This document shows positions 53,908-62,927 of a stretch of 64,000 bases of DNA, piece after piece. Position numbers and translations under genes: made by a program. The stretch is taken from contig NZ_JAFIDA010000001.1 of assembly GCF_017834145.1 (NCBI RefSeq), positions 62,001 to 126,000 of the forward strand, read 5' to 3'. Position 1 is the stretch's first letter. Each line of letters opens with the position of its first letter. The DNA is from Leucobacter exalbidus. Lineage in GTDB: Bacteria; Actinomycetota; Actinomycetes; Actinomycetales; Microbacteriaceae. The notes under the pieces are model-generated. The model worked only from the letters and a program-made list of their open reading frames with translations. It did no database searches and was not told the origin of the DNA.

Positions 53908-54597
53908 GTGAATCGAACTGAGCGCCTACACTCCCTCACCGAGTCGCTGCGGCGGGCGGGTCAGCGGGGCCGAACGGCGCAGCAGCTCGCCGACGAGTTC
54001 GAGGTCACCGTGCGTACGATCAAGCGAGACCTTGCCGCGCTCGAAGCGGGAGGCCTACCGGTGTGGGGGCGCACCGGGCCCGGCGGAGGCTACGGCCTGA
54101 CAGAAATCTCGTCGCTGCCTCCCGTGAATCTCACGGCGGCGCAGGCGCTGGCTCTCAGTGCCGTGGTCGCGGCGAGCCCACAAACACCGTTCTCAGACTC
54201 GGCTCGTGCGGCTATGAGCAAGGTGTTCGATGTTATGGATCCGGCGACGCGCCTACGAGCTGCTGAGCTGTCGCAGCGAGTCTGGGTCAACGTGGGGGCC
54301 ACGGTTTCGCGCCGTGTGCTCTCGGTGCTCGAGCAGGCCATCATCGACCAAACCACCGTCAACCTCACTTACCTCGACGCGAAACACCATGAGACTCAGC
54401 GCGAGGTGGAGCCCATGATCTTCGCGCTCGCCGAAGACCGGTGGCGATTGATTGCCTGGTGCCGGTTGCGTGATGAGGTGCGCTGGTTCAACCTCGAGCG
54501 TATTCAGCGGGCAACCGCCACACGCACCCCGTGCGCGGGGCATCACATCGATGAGATCGGCACCCCGCCAGATCGAGCACGCCCCGTGGGCATGTGA
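53908..54597 (+). CDS. WYL-domain (YafY-type) transcriptional regulator
   Basis: The 229-residue product has an N-terminal HTH_11/DeoR-like domain (RTAQQLADEFEVTVRTIKRDLAALEAGGLPV, about residues 22-52) and a WYL ligand-sensing domain (about 145-220, ending EDRWRLIAWCRLRDEVRWFNLERI). WYL itself is WRL here. GTG 53908 was taken. Such proteins usually control a divergent enzyme gene, here the alpha/beta hydrolase, in response to a small ligand. Confidence 0.9.
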   Translation: MNRTERLHSLTESLRRAGQRGRTAQQLADEFEVTVRTIKRDLAALEAGGLPVWGRTGPGGGYGLTEISSLPPVNLTAAQALALSAVVAASPQTPFSDSARAAMSKVFDVMDPATRLRAAELSQRVWVNVGATVSRRVLSVLEQAIIDQTTVNLTYLDAKHHETQREVEPMIFALAEDRWRLIAWCRLRDEVRWFNLERIQRATATRTPCAGHHIDEIGTPPDRARPVGM

Positions 54598-54715
54598 CGA
54601 CAGCGCCGAGGGGAATATTTCGCTCACCCCCTCGGTTGCAGGTGCAACGAAGACCGCGAGGCCTGCGCACTCCGCGCGGCCGCACCGCATCACTACGCCA
54701 ACGAGAGAGCGCACC

Positions 54716-55348
54716 ATGACCCTGCACGCCATCACCTCACCCAATTGGAACCTCGAGAATGATGCCCCCGTGGCCCTGTTCTTGCACGGATTTGGTTCGA
54801 ATGAGCGCGATCTCGAGCCGCTCGCGCAGGTGCTCCCCGCGGGCATGCGGTGGGCCACGCTGCGGGCGCCCGTCGAGCTCGGTCCCGGATCGTACGCCTG
54901 GTTCCACATCACCTCGCCGGGCAACCCCGATCCGGCCGCCGCCGACGCCGCGACGAGCGAGATCTGGGCGTGGGTTGACGCCGAGCTGCCCGCGGGCACC
55001 GTGGTCGTGCCGATCGGGTTCTCGCAGGGCGGCCTGATGGCCTCGCAGCTTCTGCGTTCGCAGCCCGCTCGGGTCGTCGCCCCGGTGATTCTGGGAGGTT
55101 TCGTGATGGGCGGGGAGCAGCCCGCTGACGCCCAGCTGCGCGAGTCGCGCCCCGCGGTATTCAGTGGCCGTGGCGCCGAGGACCAGGTCATTACGGCGGC
55201 CGCGGTCGAGCGCACCAACGAGTGGCTCCCCGCCCACGCGACCCTTACCTCGCAGGTGTACCCGGGCCTGGCCCACGGCATCAACGGGCAAGAGCTCGCT
55301 GACGTGCAGGCATTCCTCGCCCAGCAGCTCACTGCGGTCAGCAGCTAA
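54716..55348 (+). CDS. Phospholipase/carboxylesterase family alpha/beta hydrolase
   Basis: The 210-residue hydrolase has the family pattern VALFLHGFGSNERDL near residue 20, and the nucleophile elbow VVPIGFSQGGLMASQLL (Ser in GFSQGG). It also has the acid in SGRGAEDQVI and the catalytic His in YPGLAHGI. It resembles bacterial carboxylesterases of the YpfH/dienelactone-hydrolase type. ATG 54716 was chosen because the upstream frame runs inside the WYL gene. Substrate unknown. Confidence 0.88.
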   Translation: MTLHAITSPNWNLENDAPVALFLHGFGSNERDLEPLAQVLPAGMRWATLRAPVELGPGSYAWFHITSPGNPDPAAADAATSEIWAWVDAELPAGTVVVPIGFSQGGLMASQLLRSQPARVVAPVILGGFVMGGEQPADAQLRESRPAVFSGRGAEDQVITAAAVERTNEWLPAHATLTSQVYPGLAHGINGQELADVQAFLAQQLTAVSS

Positions 55349-55429
55349 CGGCGGCGCTGATCGGGCGATGTAGCTGCGCCGGATCAGCCGTCATAGCCAG
55401 TCTCGTGAGCCTTGGCTCAGCGGGGCTCA

Positions 55430-55469
55430 GCGCTGGGCAGGAGCGCGCTACCGCGTTCCTGCCCAGCGC
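55430..55469. terminator. Bidirectional terminator between esterase and CueP genes
   Basis: 13-bp perfect arms GCGCTGGGCAGGA (55430-55442) and complement (55457-55469) with a 14-nt loop lie between two convergent genes. No T-run. Confidence 0.65.
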
Positions 55470-55471
55470 GG

Positions 55472-56095
55472 TTACGTGAGCTGGAGCGTGGTGATGCAGG
55501 TCGGGTCGTCTGTGTTCATGGTTGAAACCTGCGCGGTGCCCGCCTTGCCATCAACTTCAATGGTGAGGGTGGCTTCGAGACCACGCGCAATCCAGAAGCC
55601 GACGAAGCCGTTATCGAATGTCTGCTGCACCTCATCGACGAGCACGTCGCCGGTGGCATTGTCGGTGAGCGTTACCTGTACCTCAGTGTTCGCGAGCTCG
55701 CCCAGGCACGTCGTCAGGCTGTGAAAATAGCAGTCGTGGGTCTGCGTTTCAAAGGGCGCCACCGAGATATAGACCTCATCGGCCGGCATCGCCAGCTGAG
55801 TTTCGCGCCCCTGGGTGTCGGCGAGTACGAGCGCTGCCGGCTGTACCGACGCCGTGAGATCAGTGGGCCGGTCGGCCACCGGCATGGTGTCAAGCTGCTC
55901 GATAATCTGAGCCGCGTCGAGGCCGTCAAGATTGTGATCAGCTAGGAACGCGTCGGTCGAAGACTCGGTGCTTGACGTAGTCGGTGCAGTCGTTGATGCG
56001 GGTGCAGCACAGGCCGTAAGGGTGAGCCCAGCGATGGCGAGGGCGGCGACCGCGGTGAGCAAACTTCGGGTGGAAAACGCAGAGCGACGGCTCAT
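55472..56095 (-). CDS. CueP-like copper-binding lipoprotein
   Basis: The 207-residue protein has a lipoprotein signal (LTLTAC, Cys29) and matches the CueP family throughout: AAQIIEQLDTMPVADRPTDL, then QTHDCYFHSLTTCLGELA, then DNGFVGFWIARG and DDPTCITTLQL. Three conserved cysteines (HDC, TTC, PTC) are intact. CueP binds copper in the envelope of Salmonella and supplies or buffers it. Gram-positive members are lipid-anchored at the outer face of the membrane. ATG 56095 has AAAGG upstream. No other copper genes are adjacent. Confidence 0.9.
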   Translation of the reverse strand: MSRRSAFSTRSLLTAVAALAIAGLTLTACAAPASTTAPTTSSTESSTDAFLADHNLDGLDAAQIIEQLDTMPVADRPTDLTASVQPAALVLADTQGRETQLAMPADEVYISVAPFETQTHDCYFHSLTTCLGELANTEVQVTLTDNATGDVLVDEVQQTFDNGFVGFWIARGLEATLTIEVDGKAGTAQVSTMNTDDPTCITTLQLT

Positions 56096-56119
56096 CAAGG
56101 CGACCTTTCGGAAGGAGTC

Positions 56120-56157
56120 GGGGCAAAGCAAAATCTGCGGCGCGATGGCCGCAGATT
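56120..56157 (-). terminator. Terminator of the asparaginase gene
   Basis: 10-bp arms AATCTGCGGC (56132-56141) and complement (56148-56157) lie 45 bp after the asparaginase stop. On the minus strand TTTGCTTTGC follows. Confidence 0.75.
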
Positions 56158-56202
56158 CCGCTCTGCCTCAGTCTACGATCGGCCCGCTGAGAAAGGCCGC
56201 GA

Positions 56203-57255
56203 TCACTTCGCGCCGGTCTGGGCCGCAGCCGAGCGGGTGAGCTCCTCCAGCACGGCCGTGGCTGCTGCAGTGGCCCGCAGCTCACCGACGGGGCGCCCGC
56301 CACCGAGGATGTTGGTCGCAGGGAGTGTAGCGAGAGCGTCTGCAGGAACCCCGAGGGCGCGCAGTATTCCTGCCGAGATGGGCAGGCGCGCACGGTCGCC
56401 GCCGTCTGAAATCTTCACGGCCACGCCAATGCCCACGCCATTCACCTTGAGACCCATGAGCTGCACCGCTTCGGCGCCATCCTTCGCGACCAGACCGGGC
56501 ACCGCGCGCATCATCGCCGTGACGTCTCGATCCTCGCCGCCCACCAGATCCGGGTGCGCCTGCATCGCCGCAGCCACTCGCCCCTCAGGTGACTCTGGCG
56601 CCGCAGCTACCAAACGCGCATATGACAGCGCGGTCGCACGCAGCGAATATGCGAACAGCGGGGTGCCACAGCCATCAGTCGTGGCCGCAGCAGACGATTC
56701 ACCGGTCAGCTCTGCGATCGTGGATTCGATCAACTGCTGCAGGGGGTGCGCCTGATCAAGATAGTCCTCGGTGCTTCAGCCGTTGTGCGCGCACGTGGCC
56801 ACCATGGCCGCGTGTTTGCCTGAACAGCTCTGCGCCAACTGCGACGGGGCGCCACCAGCTCGGAGATGTGCGTTTCTTTCTGTGGCACCGTAGGGGAGAT
56901 CGACTGTGTTTCGTAACGCCGACGGGCCGTGCCCGTGCAGCGCGAGAATACGAGTCGCGCCCTCCTGATGCACCGGGGCTCCTGAATGGCTGGCGGCGCT
57001 CAACGCCAGCAAATCTTCAGGAAGCTCGAGACCGGCACGCAGCATCGCCACCAGCTGCAGCGGCTTCAATGTTGACCGCGCATACATCGGCGAGGCAATA
57101 TCGCCCGCGCTCGCTAGCACCGTGCCGTGCTCATCAACGATCGCAAAAGATCCGAAATGCGTGCTCTCGATGATTGGGCCGCGCGTAGCTTCGACGAGCG
57201 GCACCGGATCAACGGGGGAGGCGAACTGATCATGGTGCGGAACGGGGTGAGACAT
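56203..57255 (-). pseudogene. L-asparaginase II-type asparaginase, in-frame TGA
   Basis: The frame 57255 to 56203 encodes a thermolabile-type (PF06089-like) asparaginase: VEATRGPIIESTHFGSFAIVD, ARSTLKPLQLVAML, GHGPSALRNT, LAQSCSGKHAAMVATCAHNG, then TGA (56776-56778), then STEDYLDQAHPLQQLIES to the C-terminus. The frame is the same on both sides. The family reads NGWxxxxYLDxxHPLQ here, so Trp was lost by TGG to TGA. Without readthrough the product ends at about 159 residues and lacks half the fold. It would hydrolyse Asn to Asp and ammonia; it shares an operon with M20 amidohydrolase and an MHS transporter. Confidence 0.85.
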
Positions 57256-57292
57256 CTCGTGCTTCTCTCTTCAGGGTGTGCTGGAACGCTGA

Positions 57293-57332
57293 TTGGGGGT
57301 GATCGGATGGCTTCCCATCCGATCACCCCCAA
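57293..57332 (-). terminator. 18-bp hairpin between MHS transporter and asparaginase
   Basis: Perfect arms 57293-57310 and 57315-57332 with a CTTC loop begin 4 bp after the transporter stop. There is no T-run. It may be a terminator, an attenuator reducing asparaginase expression, or a mRNA 3'-stabiliser. Confidence 0.65.
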
Positions 57333-57336
57333 GTCA

Positions 57337-58697
57337 TTACTTCGTTGCCGAGGCGGGAGCCACGGTTTCAACGCTGGCGGTCGGGTGCAAATCGATGCCC
57401 TTCGTCTCGCGCAGGGTGTAAGCGGTGAAGGCGCCAACGATCAGTAGCAGTACGGCGTACAGACCGAAGACCGTGGGGCCTGCATCTCCGAACCACGCCG
57501 CAAAACCGGCCTGCAGGTACGCTGCCGTGCCGCCGAAGACTGCGACGCACAGCGAATACGGAATAGCGACGCCCATGGTGCGCAGTGAAGTGGGGAAGAG
57601 CTCGGGGAACACCGCGGGGGTGACGGCCGCAAGTGCGCCCACGAAGATCAGCATGACGATCATGGCACCCGCGAGGCTCCAGATGGATCCCTGGATCATC
57701 CAGGTCGCGGGGAAGTACATCACCGCAGCGCCGATGCCGCCGATGAGCAGCACCGGGCGGCGCCCGATGCGGTCAGAGAGCTTGCCCCAGGCGAGAATCA
57801 CCGCGATGAAGGCAACGTTGGCGATGACGCCGGCCACAGCGCATCTGAGGGTGACATGCCCAGTACGTTGATCGCGTAGGCGGGGGTCGAGACGCTCCAC
57901 ACGTAGTACACGACGGTGAAGCCGACGGTCAGGCCAATGATCTGCAGTGCTGAGCGCCTGTTCTCCATGAACTCAGAGAACAAGCTCTTCTTCTCGAACG
58001 TGATCGCGGCGGTCTCAGCCTTGTTGATCTCGAAGGCCTTCGACTCGCGCATCTGCAGTCGCTGAATTAGCGCCACAACGCCGAGCACAGCGCCAACGAT
58101 GAACGGGATGCGCCAACCAAACGAATTCATTTGATCAGTGGAAAGCGTGACCGTGAGGATCGCTCCGAGGAGGATGCCGATGACCGTGCCGGTGGTGCCA
58201 GAAACGTAGATCAGCGAAGCCCACAGGCCGCGCTTCTCAGCGGGCGCCATCTCAGAAAGATAAGCCTGCGCGTTGGGCGTCTCGCCGCCGTGCGCCAGGC
58301 CCTGCACCAGGCGGGCAACGAGCAGCAGCAGCGATGACCAAGCTCCCCACTGATCGAAGCTGGGGGCCAGACCGATGGCGAGCGAACCGAGCGACGCGAG
58401 TGCGACGCAGAGCGTCATTGAGGTAGTGCGGCCGACGCGGTCGCCGATCCAACCGAACAAGAACCCGCCAAACGGGCGTGCGACGAAACCGACCGCGAAG
58501 ATCGCGAGGGTCGCGAGGAACGCACTCGTGGGGTCTTCGTGGCTGAACAGCTGAGCCGAGAGGTAGGTCGAGAACGTGGCATAGATTGCCCAGTCGTACC
58601 ATTCGACGGCGTTGCCGGCGCCAGTACCCAGCAGGGTGCGGATCGTGTTGCGGCGCTCGGCGCCGGTACTTCTGGTGGGGGTGTTGGTAGCAGTCAT
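57337..58697 (-). pseudogene. MHS-family metabolite/H+ symporter, frameshifted
   Basis: One frame (58697 to about 57835) holds the N-terminal part: GAGNAVEWYDWAIYATF, ARPFGGFLFGWIGDRVGRTTSM, LVQGLAHGGETPNAQAYLSEMAP. These are signatures of the MHS (KgtP/ProP-like) transporter group. The second frame (about 57835-57337) holds VAGVIANVAFIAVILAWGKLSDRIGRRPV and the last helices. The parts join as SDALWAGVIANVAF if one G is restored at about 57833-57836. Full length about 450 residues. ATG 58697 has AAGGAG upstream. It would import a dicarboxylate, amino acid or amide-type substrate. Confidence 0.85.
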
Positions 58698-58771
58698 GAT
58701 GTCTCCTTTGACTTGGTCGGAGTGCGTGCCGATGAACGAGGGGCACGCGAGGTTTTCGTATGTAGCTAGAA

Positions 58772-59968
58772 CTACCGGTTCAGACGATCGATGGCCAACC
58801 GGGCATACAGCGCGGCGCCATCGGTGAGAACGTCATCGGCAAAAACGGCATAGGGGGAGTGGTTGAACGCTGCCGCGTCAAGATCTGCGCCCTCGGGAGC
58901 AGCAGACAAGAAGAGGAATGCGCCGGGCACCGCATTCAGAATGCGAGAGAAATCCTCTGATGCCGCAAGCGGATGGGCCGCCGCGCGATACCGATCGTCG
59001 CCGAACAGCTCGATGGCGGTGCGCTGCGCAAACTCATGCTCGGTCACGTCGTTGATCAGCATTGGATACTGATCTTCATAGACCACATCGGCGGTCATGC
59101 CGTGTCCGATCGCAATTGATTCGAGTAGGGTTGCTAGCGCCGTTCGCAGGCGAGCTTGCGTCTTGGGGGAAAAGGAGCGCACGGTCGCTTTGAACATTGC
59201 GGTTTCAGGGATGACCGTTGCTGATGAGCCGGCCTGAATGGTGCCCACCGTGATCATGGCGTGGATCGAGGAAATCATTTCGGCGGCGACCGAGATCGGG
59301 TCCTTCGCCAGGTGCGGGGCAGAGCCGTGACCGCCGCTGCCGAGCACGGTCACGTGCAACGTGTCGGCTGCGCCCATGGCCGTTCCCGGCTTCGAGAACA
59401 CCGTGCCGCCTGTTTCAAGCCCGCTCATCACGTGCATGCCGAATGAGGCATCGGGAAGGTGCCCTGAGACATTCAGAATGCCTTCACGGACCATCACTGA
59501 TGCACCGTCGAGGCCCTCTTCGCCGGGTTGAAACATGAGCACGACGTCGCCGGCGAGATCTGCCTGGCGGGCGCTCAATACCTTCGCGGCACCCAACAGC
59601 ATCGTGATGTGCAGGTCGTGCCCACACGCGTGCATTGCGCCGTCGATCAGCGATGCGTACGGCATGTTAGTGCTTTCTTGTACCGGGAGCGCATCCATAT
59701 CAGCGCGCAGCAACACCGTTGTGGGGTTGGCGTCGTCGCGCTTGCCGCCGCGAAGTACGGCGGCGACTGACGAGAGCTCGGTGCCGAGCGTGATTTCGAA
59801 TCCGAGACCGTCAAGTTCTGCCAGTACGACTTCTTGTGTGCGGGGCAAGTCCAGGCCGATTTCGGGGAACTGGTGCAGTTTGTGCCGCAGGTGCGCGAGG
59901 TCTGCCGCCATCGCTCCGGTCTCATCGAGCAAAGCCACCGTAAGGTCGGCTGAAGTTTTCGTATCCAC
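58772..59968 (-). CDS. M20-family amidohydrolase
   Basis: The 398-residue metallopeptidase has the M20D signatures RHKLHQFPEIGLDL, HACGHDLHITMLLGAA (metal ligands), FQPGEEGLDGASVMV (catalytic Glu region) and the C-terminal metal-His in SEDFSRIL. It resembles N-acyl-amino-acid or hippurate/IAA-Asp hydrolases that release an amino acid. GTG 59968 with AGAAAGGG upstream is preferred over the ATG at 60001, which lacks a site. First gene of the operon with MHS transporter and asparaginase; divergent from the Lrp regulator. Confidence 0.92.
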   Translation of the reverse strand: MDTKTSADLTVALLDETGAMAADLAHLRHKLHQFPEIGLDLPRTQEVVLAELDGLGFEITLGTELSSVAAVLRGGKRDDANPTTVLLRADMDALPVQESTNMPYASLIDGAMHACGHDLHITMLLGAAKVLSARQADLAGDVVLMFQPGEEGLDGASVMVREGILNVSGHLPDASFGMHVMSGLETGGTVFSKPGTAMGAADTLHVTVLGSGGHGSAPHLAKDPISVAAEMISSIHAMITVGTIQAGSSATVIPETAMFKATVRSFSPKTQARLRTALATLLESIAIGHGMTADVVYEDQYPMLINDVTEHEFAQRTAIELFGDDRYRAAAHPLAASEDFSRILNAVPGAFLFLSAAPEGADLDAAAFNHSPYAVFADDVLTDGAALYARLAIDRLNR

Positions 59969-60080
59969 TGGCAGCCCTTTCTGCTGTAGGTTATCCTCCA
60001 TGTTTAGAGCAACCGCGTAGTCAGCGATGAATACTTAAAGAAAAATTGCTAAATGAACGCTAAATTCCAAGGAAAGCTGC

Positions 60081-61073
60081 ATGAAACTTTCACTCAGTGA
60101 GCTCGAGCTCATCCACGCACTGCAAATCGCTCCCCGGGCCAGCTGGAAAGACCTGGGGGAAGTCTTGGGTGTGCATCCCGTGACCGTCGCCGAGCGCTGG
60201 GCTCAAATCCGTGCTGCGGGTCATGCCTGGGTGACGGGTTACCGAGGTTTTTCTCCGACCAATGGTGCGCTGGCGTTCGTGGGGTTGCAGTGTGCACACG
60301 GTACCCGCGATGCCGTGCTCGAACGAATGTGTGCCATCAGCCAGGTGAGTCACGTCGAAGAGACCACCAGAAACTGGGACTTTCGCCTCACGGTCATGGC
60401 CAATGATTGGCACGAGATTTCGCACACGGTATTTCCGCAGGTGCGGCAGGACCCCGATGTCGTGCGTACGCACCTCGCGGTGGCCACTCGAAATATTGCC
60501 CTCGGGCACGAGTGGCGGTTGGATGTTCTTGATCCGGCGCAAGAGCGTCGCCTCAAGGCCTTACATCCCGTGACGCCTCGTGATTCAGCGCCTATTCCGC
60601 ATCTCGACCAGATGCTCCCGTTGCTCGCGCAGAATGGACGCGTGAGCGCGGCCGAGGTCGCAGAAGCCATCGGCGTGCATCCGACCACCGCCGCGCGATA
60701 TATCCGTCTCGCGCTCGAAACCGGTGCGCTCGTGATTCGATGTGAGCTGGCGCAGCAATACTCGGGGTACCCGGTCGCCTGCGAGTGGTGGGCTCGGGTG
60801 CCGGCGGGGGAGCTGGCCGAAGCCGAGAAATATTTGCAGTCATTTCGGTCGCTGCGCTTGGCGGCGGTGACTACCGGTGATGCCAACCTGAACTTCTATA
60901 TTTGGCTGCGCCACCTGGCCGAAATTGAAGAGGTCGAGCTGGGGCTGCAGCGGGCCGCGCCTGGTACGCAGATCTTGGAATCTGAGATTGGGGTACGTAC
61001 GCACAAACGCATGGGCTGGCGGCTCGGGCCAGATACGACGGCGACGGGGGAGTTCACGATTCCGCGGCGTTGA
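60081..61073 (+). CDS. Lrp/AsnC-family regulator with two HTH modules
   Basis: The 330-residue product is twice the normal Lrp/AsnC length and holds two copies of the HTH-plus-ligand-domain unit: LSELELIHALQIAPRASWKDLGEVLGVHPVTVAERWAQI (about 5-43) and LDQMLPLLAQNGRVSAAEVAEAIGVHPTTAARYIRLAL (about 175-212). Each is followed by a partial RAM-like domain. Lrp proteins respond to amino acids. It is divergent from the M20-MHS-asparaginase operon, across an A/T-rich 112-bp region, and is the likely regulator of that operon. Confidence 0.9.
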   Translation: MKLSLSELELIHALQIAPRASWKDLGEVLGVHPVTVAERWAQIRAAGHAWVTGYRGFSPTNGALAFVGLQCAHGTRDAVLERMCAISQVSHVEETTRNWDFRLTVMANDWHEISHTVFPQVRQDPDVVRTHLAVATRNIALGHEWRLDVLDPAQERRLKALHPVTPRDSAPIPHLDQMLPLLAQNGRVSAAEVAEAIGVHPTTAARYIRLALETGALVIRCELAQQYSGYPVACEWWARVPAGELAEAEKYLQSFRSLRLAAVTTGDANLNFYIWLRHLAEIEEVELGLQRAAPGTQILESEIGVRTHKRMGWRLGPDTTATGEFTIPRR

Positions 61074-61074
61074 T

Positions 61075-61096
61075 GCTGGCCCCCACCTGGGCCAGC
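61075..61096 (+). terminator. Hairpin after the Lrp/AsnC gene
   Basis: 8-bp perfect arms GCTGGCCC / GGGCCAGC with a 6-nt loop directly after the stop codon. No T-run. Confidence 0.55.
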
Positions 61097-61116
61097 CCCG
61101 TACGTGCTGCGCGGTT

Positions 61117-61132
61117 GGGGACCTAGGTCCCC
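61117..61132. promoter_or_regulatory. 16-bp perfect palindrome upstream of serine-hydrolase lipoprotein
   Basis: GGGGACCTAGGTCCCC lies 37 bp before the start of the next gene. No loop, so it is more like a protein-binding site than a terminator. Binding factor unknown. Confidence 0.55.
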
Positions 61133-61168
61133 TGTCTCGCAGGCACGCGCGTGGGTACTCTGAGCCCC

Positions 61169-62455
61169 ATGAGCTCTCGTCTTACATACCTCTCGTCTTC
61201 GCACCGCCGTCGAAGCGTTGGTGTGCTTGGCGCGCTCGCCTCGCTGACCATATCGCTGCTGATTGCGGGGTGCGCCGTCGCGCCAAGCACCGGCACCGCC
61301 GCGACGATCCGGGCCAATGCTGAGGAGCACGCGGAAGTCGGCGCGCTCTTGGGAGAACTCGCCTCACAAGAATTCGAAGACAAGAAGCTCACGTCGCTCG
61401 TCGCCCAGGTCATGATCGATGGCGAGTCCGTTGACACCGTGGCATACGGCGAGGCGATGACCGGGTTTCCGGTGACGGCTGAGGGTAGATTTCGCAATGG
61501 CGCCGTTGCCATCATGTACGTTGCCGCCACCATGCTTGCGATGGCTGACGCAGGCCTGATGGACATCGATGAACCGATTTCGCGCTGGCTGCCCGATCTG
61601 CCTGACGCAGATCAAGCCACACCCCGCATGCTGGCCTCGATGACCTCGGGATACCCCGACCATCTCGCGAACGCCGACTTCTTGGCCGCCCAAGCCCAGA
61701 ACCCGTTTCGAGCGTGGACCGAAGACGAGCTCCTCGCTTATAGCGCCGAGAGCCAGCGGCTCTTTGCCCCGGGCGCAAACTGGGATTACTCGCACGCAGG
61801 CTACATTATTCTCGGCCACGTCCTCGAAGCCGCGGGCGATGCGCCGCTCGAAGACCTGATTTCTCAGTACGTGCTCGACCCGTTGAAACTCGAGGGCACC
61901 GTCGCAGGTGTCACCGCACACGTGCCGAGCCCGGTCGTGCATGGTTTCACCGCAGAGCGGGGGATCTTTGAAGATTCGACCTACTGGAACCCGTCATGGA
62001 CCCTGCCGCACGGGGCTATCGAAACCACCACGATCGACGATATGACCACGAGCTTTGACGCGATCGTCGGCCGCGGGGAACTGCTGACGCCCGAGTCATA
62101 CCAGGCACTCATTTCCACTGACCTCATCGGCTTTGGCGCCCCGCTCGAGGGCTGCCGCAGCTGCCACACCCTCACCTCGGAATGGACGTATGGGCTGGGG
62201 GTTTTCTTGCGCGATGACTGGGTGATGCAGACGCCGCTCTTTGGCGGATATCAGGCGGCTGTCGCCACGCTACCCGAGGCGCAATCGCCGATGGGAGCGG
62301 TCACGATCTCGGTGTCGATTGTGCCCGGGCCGCAGAGCTACAGCACGGCCGAGTGGGATGGCGCCCTCGCAAACTACGCAGCCAATCTAGCGACCGAACT
62401 CGGCCGGCAGATTGTGCCGCAAAACCCGCCGCCCGTGCCCACTCCGGCGCACTAA
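61169..62455 (+). CDS. Lipoprotein with beta-lactamase/serine-hydrolase fold, catalytic motifs missing
   Basis: The 428-residue product has a lipobox (LLIAGC, Cys35) and resembles serine-type D-Ala-D-Ala carboxypeptidase/beta-lactamase family proteins. FRNGAVAIMYVAATMLAMAD lies where FRIGSVTKxFTA is expected, and NWDYSHAGYIILGHVLEAA matches the YxN region. The catalytic Ser and Lys are replaced (Ala112, Ile115 in AVAI), and YSN is YSH (Tyr207-His209). The HxG motif near the C-terminus is also not seen (QTPLFGGYQ). It is therefore likely an inactive pseudoenzyme, perhaps binding wall fragments. ATG 61169 was chosen. Confidence 0.8.
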   Translation: MSSRLTYLSSSHRRRSVGVLGALASLTISLLIAGCAVAPSTGTAATIRANAEEHAEVGALLGELASQEFEDKKLTSLVAQVMIDGESVDTVAYGEAMTGFPVTAEGRFRNGAVAIMYVAATMLAMADAGLMDIDEPISRWLPDLPDADQATPRMLASMTSGYPDHLANADFLAAQAQNPFRAWTEDELLAYSAESQRLFAPGANWDYSHAGYIILGHVLEAAGDAPLEDLISQYVLDPLKLEGTVAGVTAHVPSPVVHGFTAERGIFEDSTYWNPSWTLPHGAIETTTIDDMTTSFDAIVGRGELLTPESYQALISTDLIGFGAPLEGCRSCHTLTSEWTYGLGVFLRDDWVMQTPLFGGYQAAVATLPEAQSPMGAVTISVSIVPGPQSYSTAEWDGALANYAANLATELGRQIVPQNPPPVPTPAH

Positions 62456-62636
62456 TGCCGAGACATTACTACTCGGGCGACTGTGAGCGCAGCCCGCTTG
62501 AACTGCCTTGCTGGTCTCATGGAGGCGCTTTGTGTCGCCGCGCTGGCAGAGGCTATCGTTTTAGTGTTGACAGCTATAAAGGTCAGTTTCGTGCTAAAAT
62601 GCCATTGTTGCCTGCCAGTTTAGAGGGAGATTTATT

Positions 62637-62927
62637 ATGGTTCGCCGATCATCGCCTGCTCGTGAGCGTCGGCTGTTGAGCCTGGGTAAAAACATTACGT
62701 CGTGGCGGAAACTGCAAGGGATGAGCGCCGCTGAACTGGCTCGCCGGGCTCACGTGACCCGCGATACTTTGCGCGCAATCGAACACGGGACGGGTTCACC
62801 CAAGATCGAATCGCTTATGTCCGTAATTACTGCGCTTGGCTTTGCTGACCACTTTGTGTCGGGCACTGACCCATTCAAAACTGATTCAGGACGAGCTTTG
62901 GCTCTCGAAGTGATCGGTAAAAAGTGA
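62637..62927 (+). CDS. hipB: XRE-family regulator, HipB-like antitoxin
   Basis: The 96-residue product has a Cro/C1-type HTH: ITSWRKLQGMSAAELARRAHVTRDTLRAIEHGTGSPKIESLMSVITALG (about residues 20-68). It overlaps the HipA-like gene by 4 bp (GTGA), the usual hipBA order. It should bind HipA-like kinase and the operator upstream. GAGGGAGA lies upstream of ATG 62637. Arms TTTTAG (62559) and CTAAAA (62594) upstream may be operator half-sites, weakly supported. Confidence 0.87.
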   Translation: MVRRSSPARERRLLSLGKNITSWRKLQGMSAAELARRAHVTRDTLRAIEHGTGSPKIESLMSVITALGFADHFVSGTDPFKTDSGRALALEVIGKK

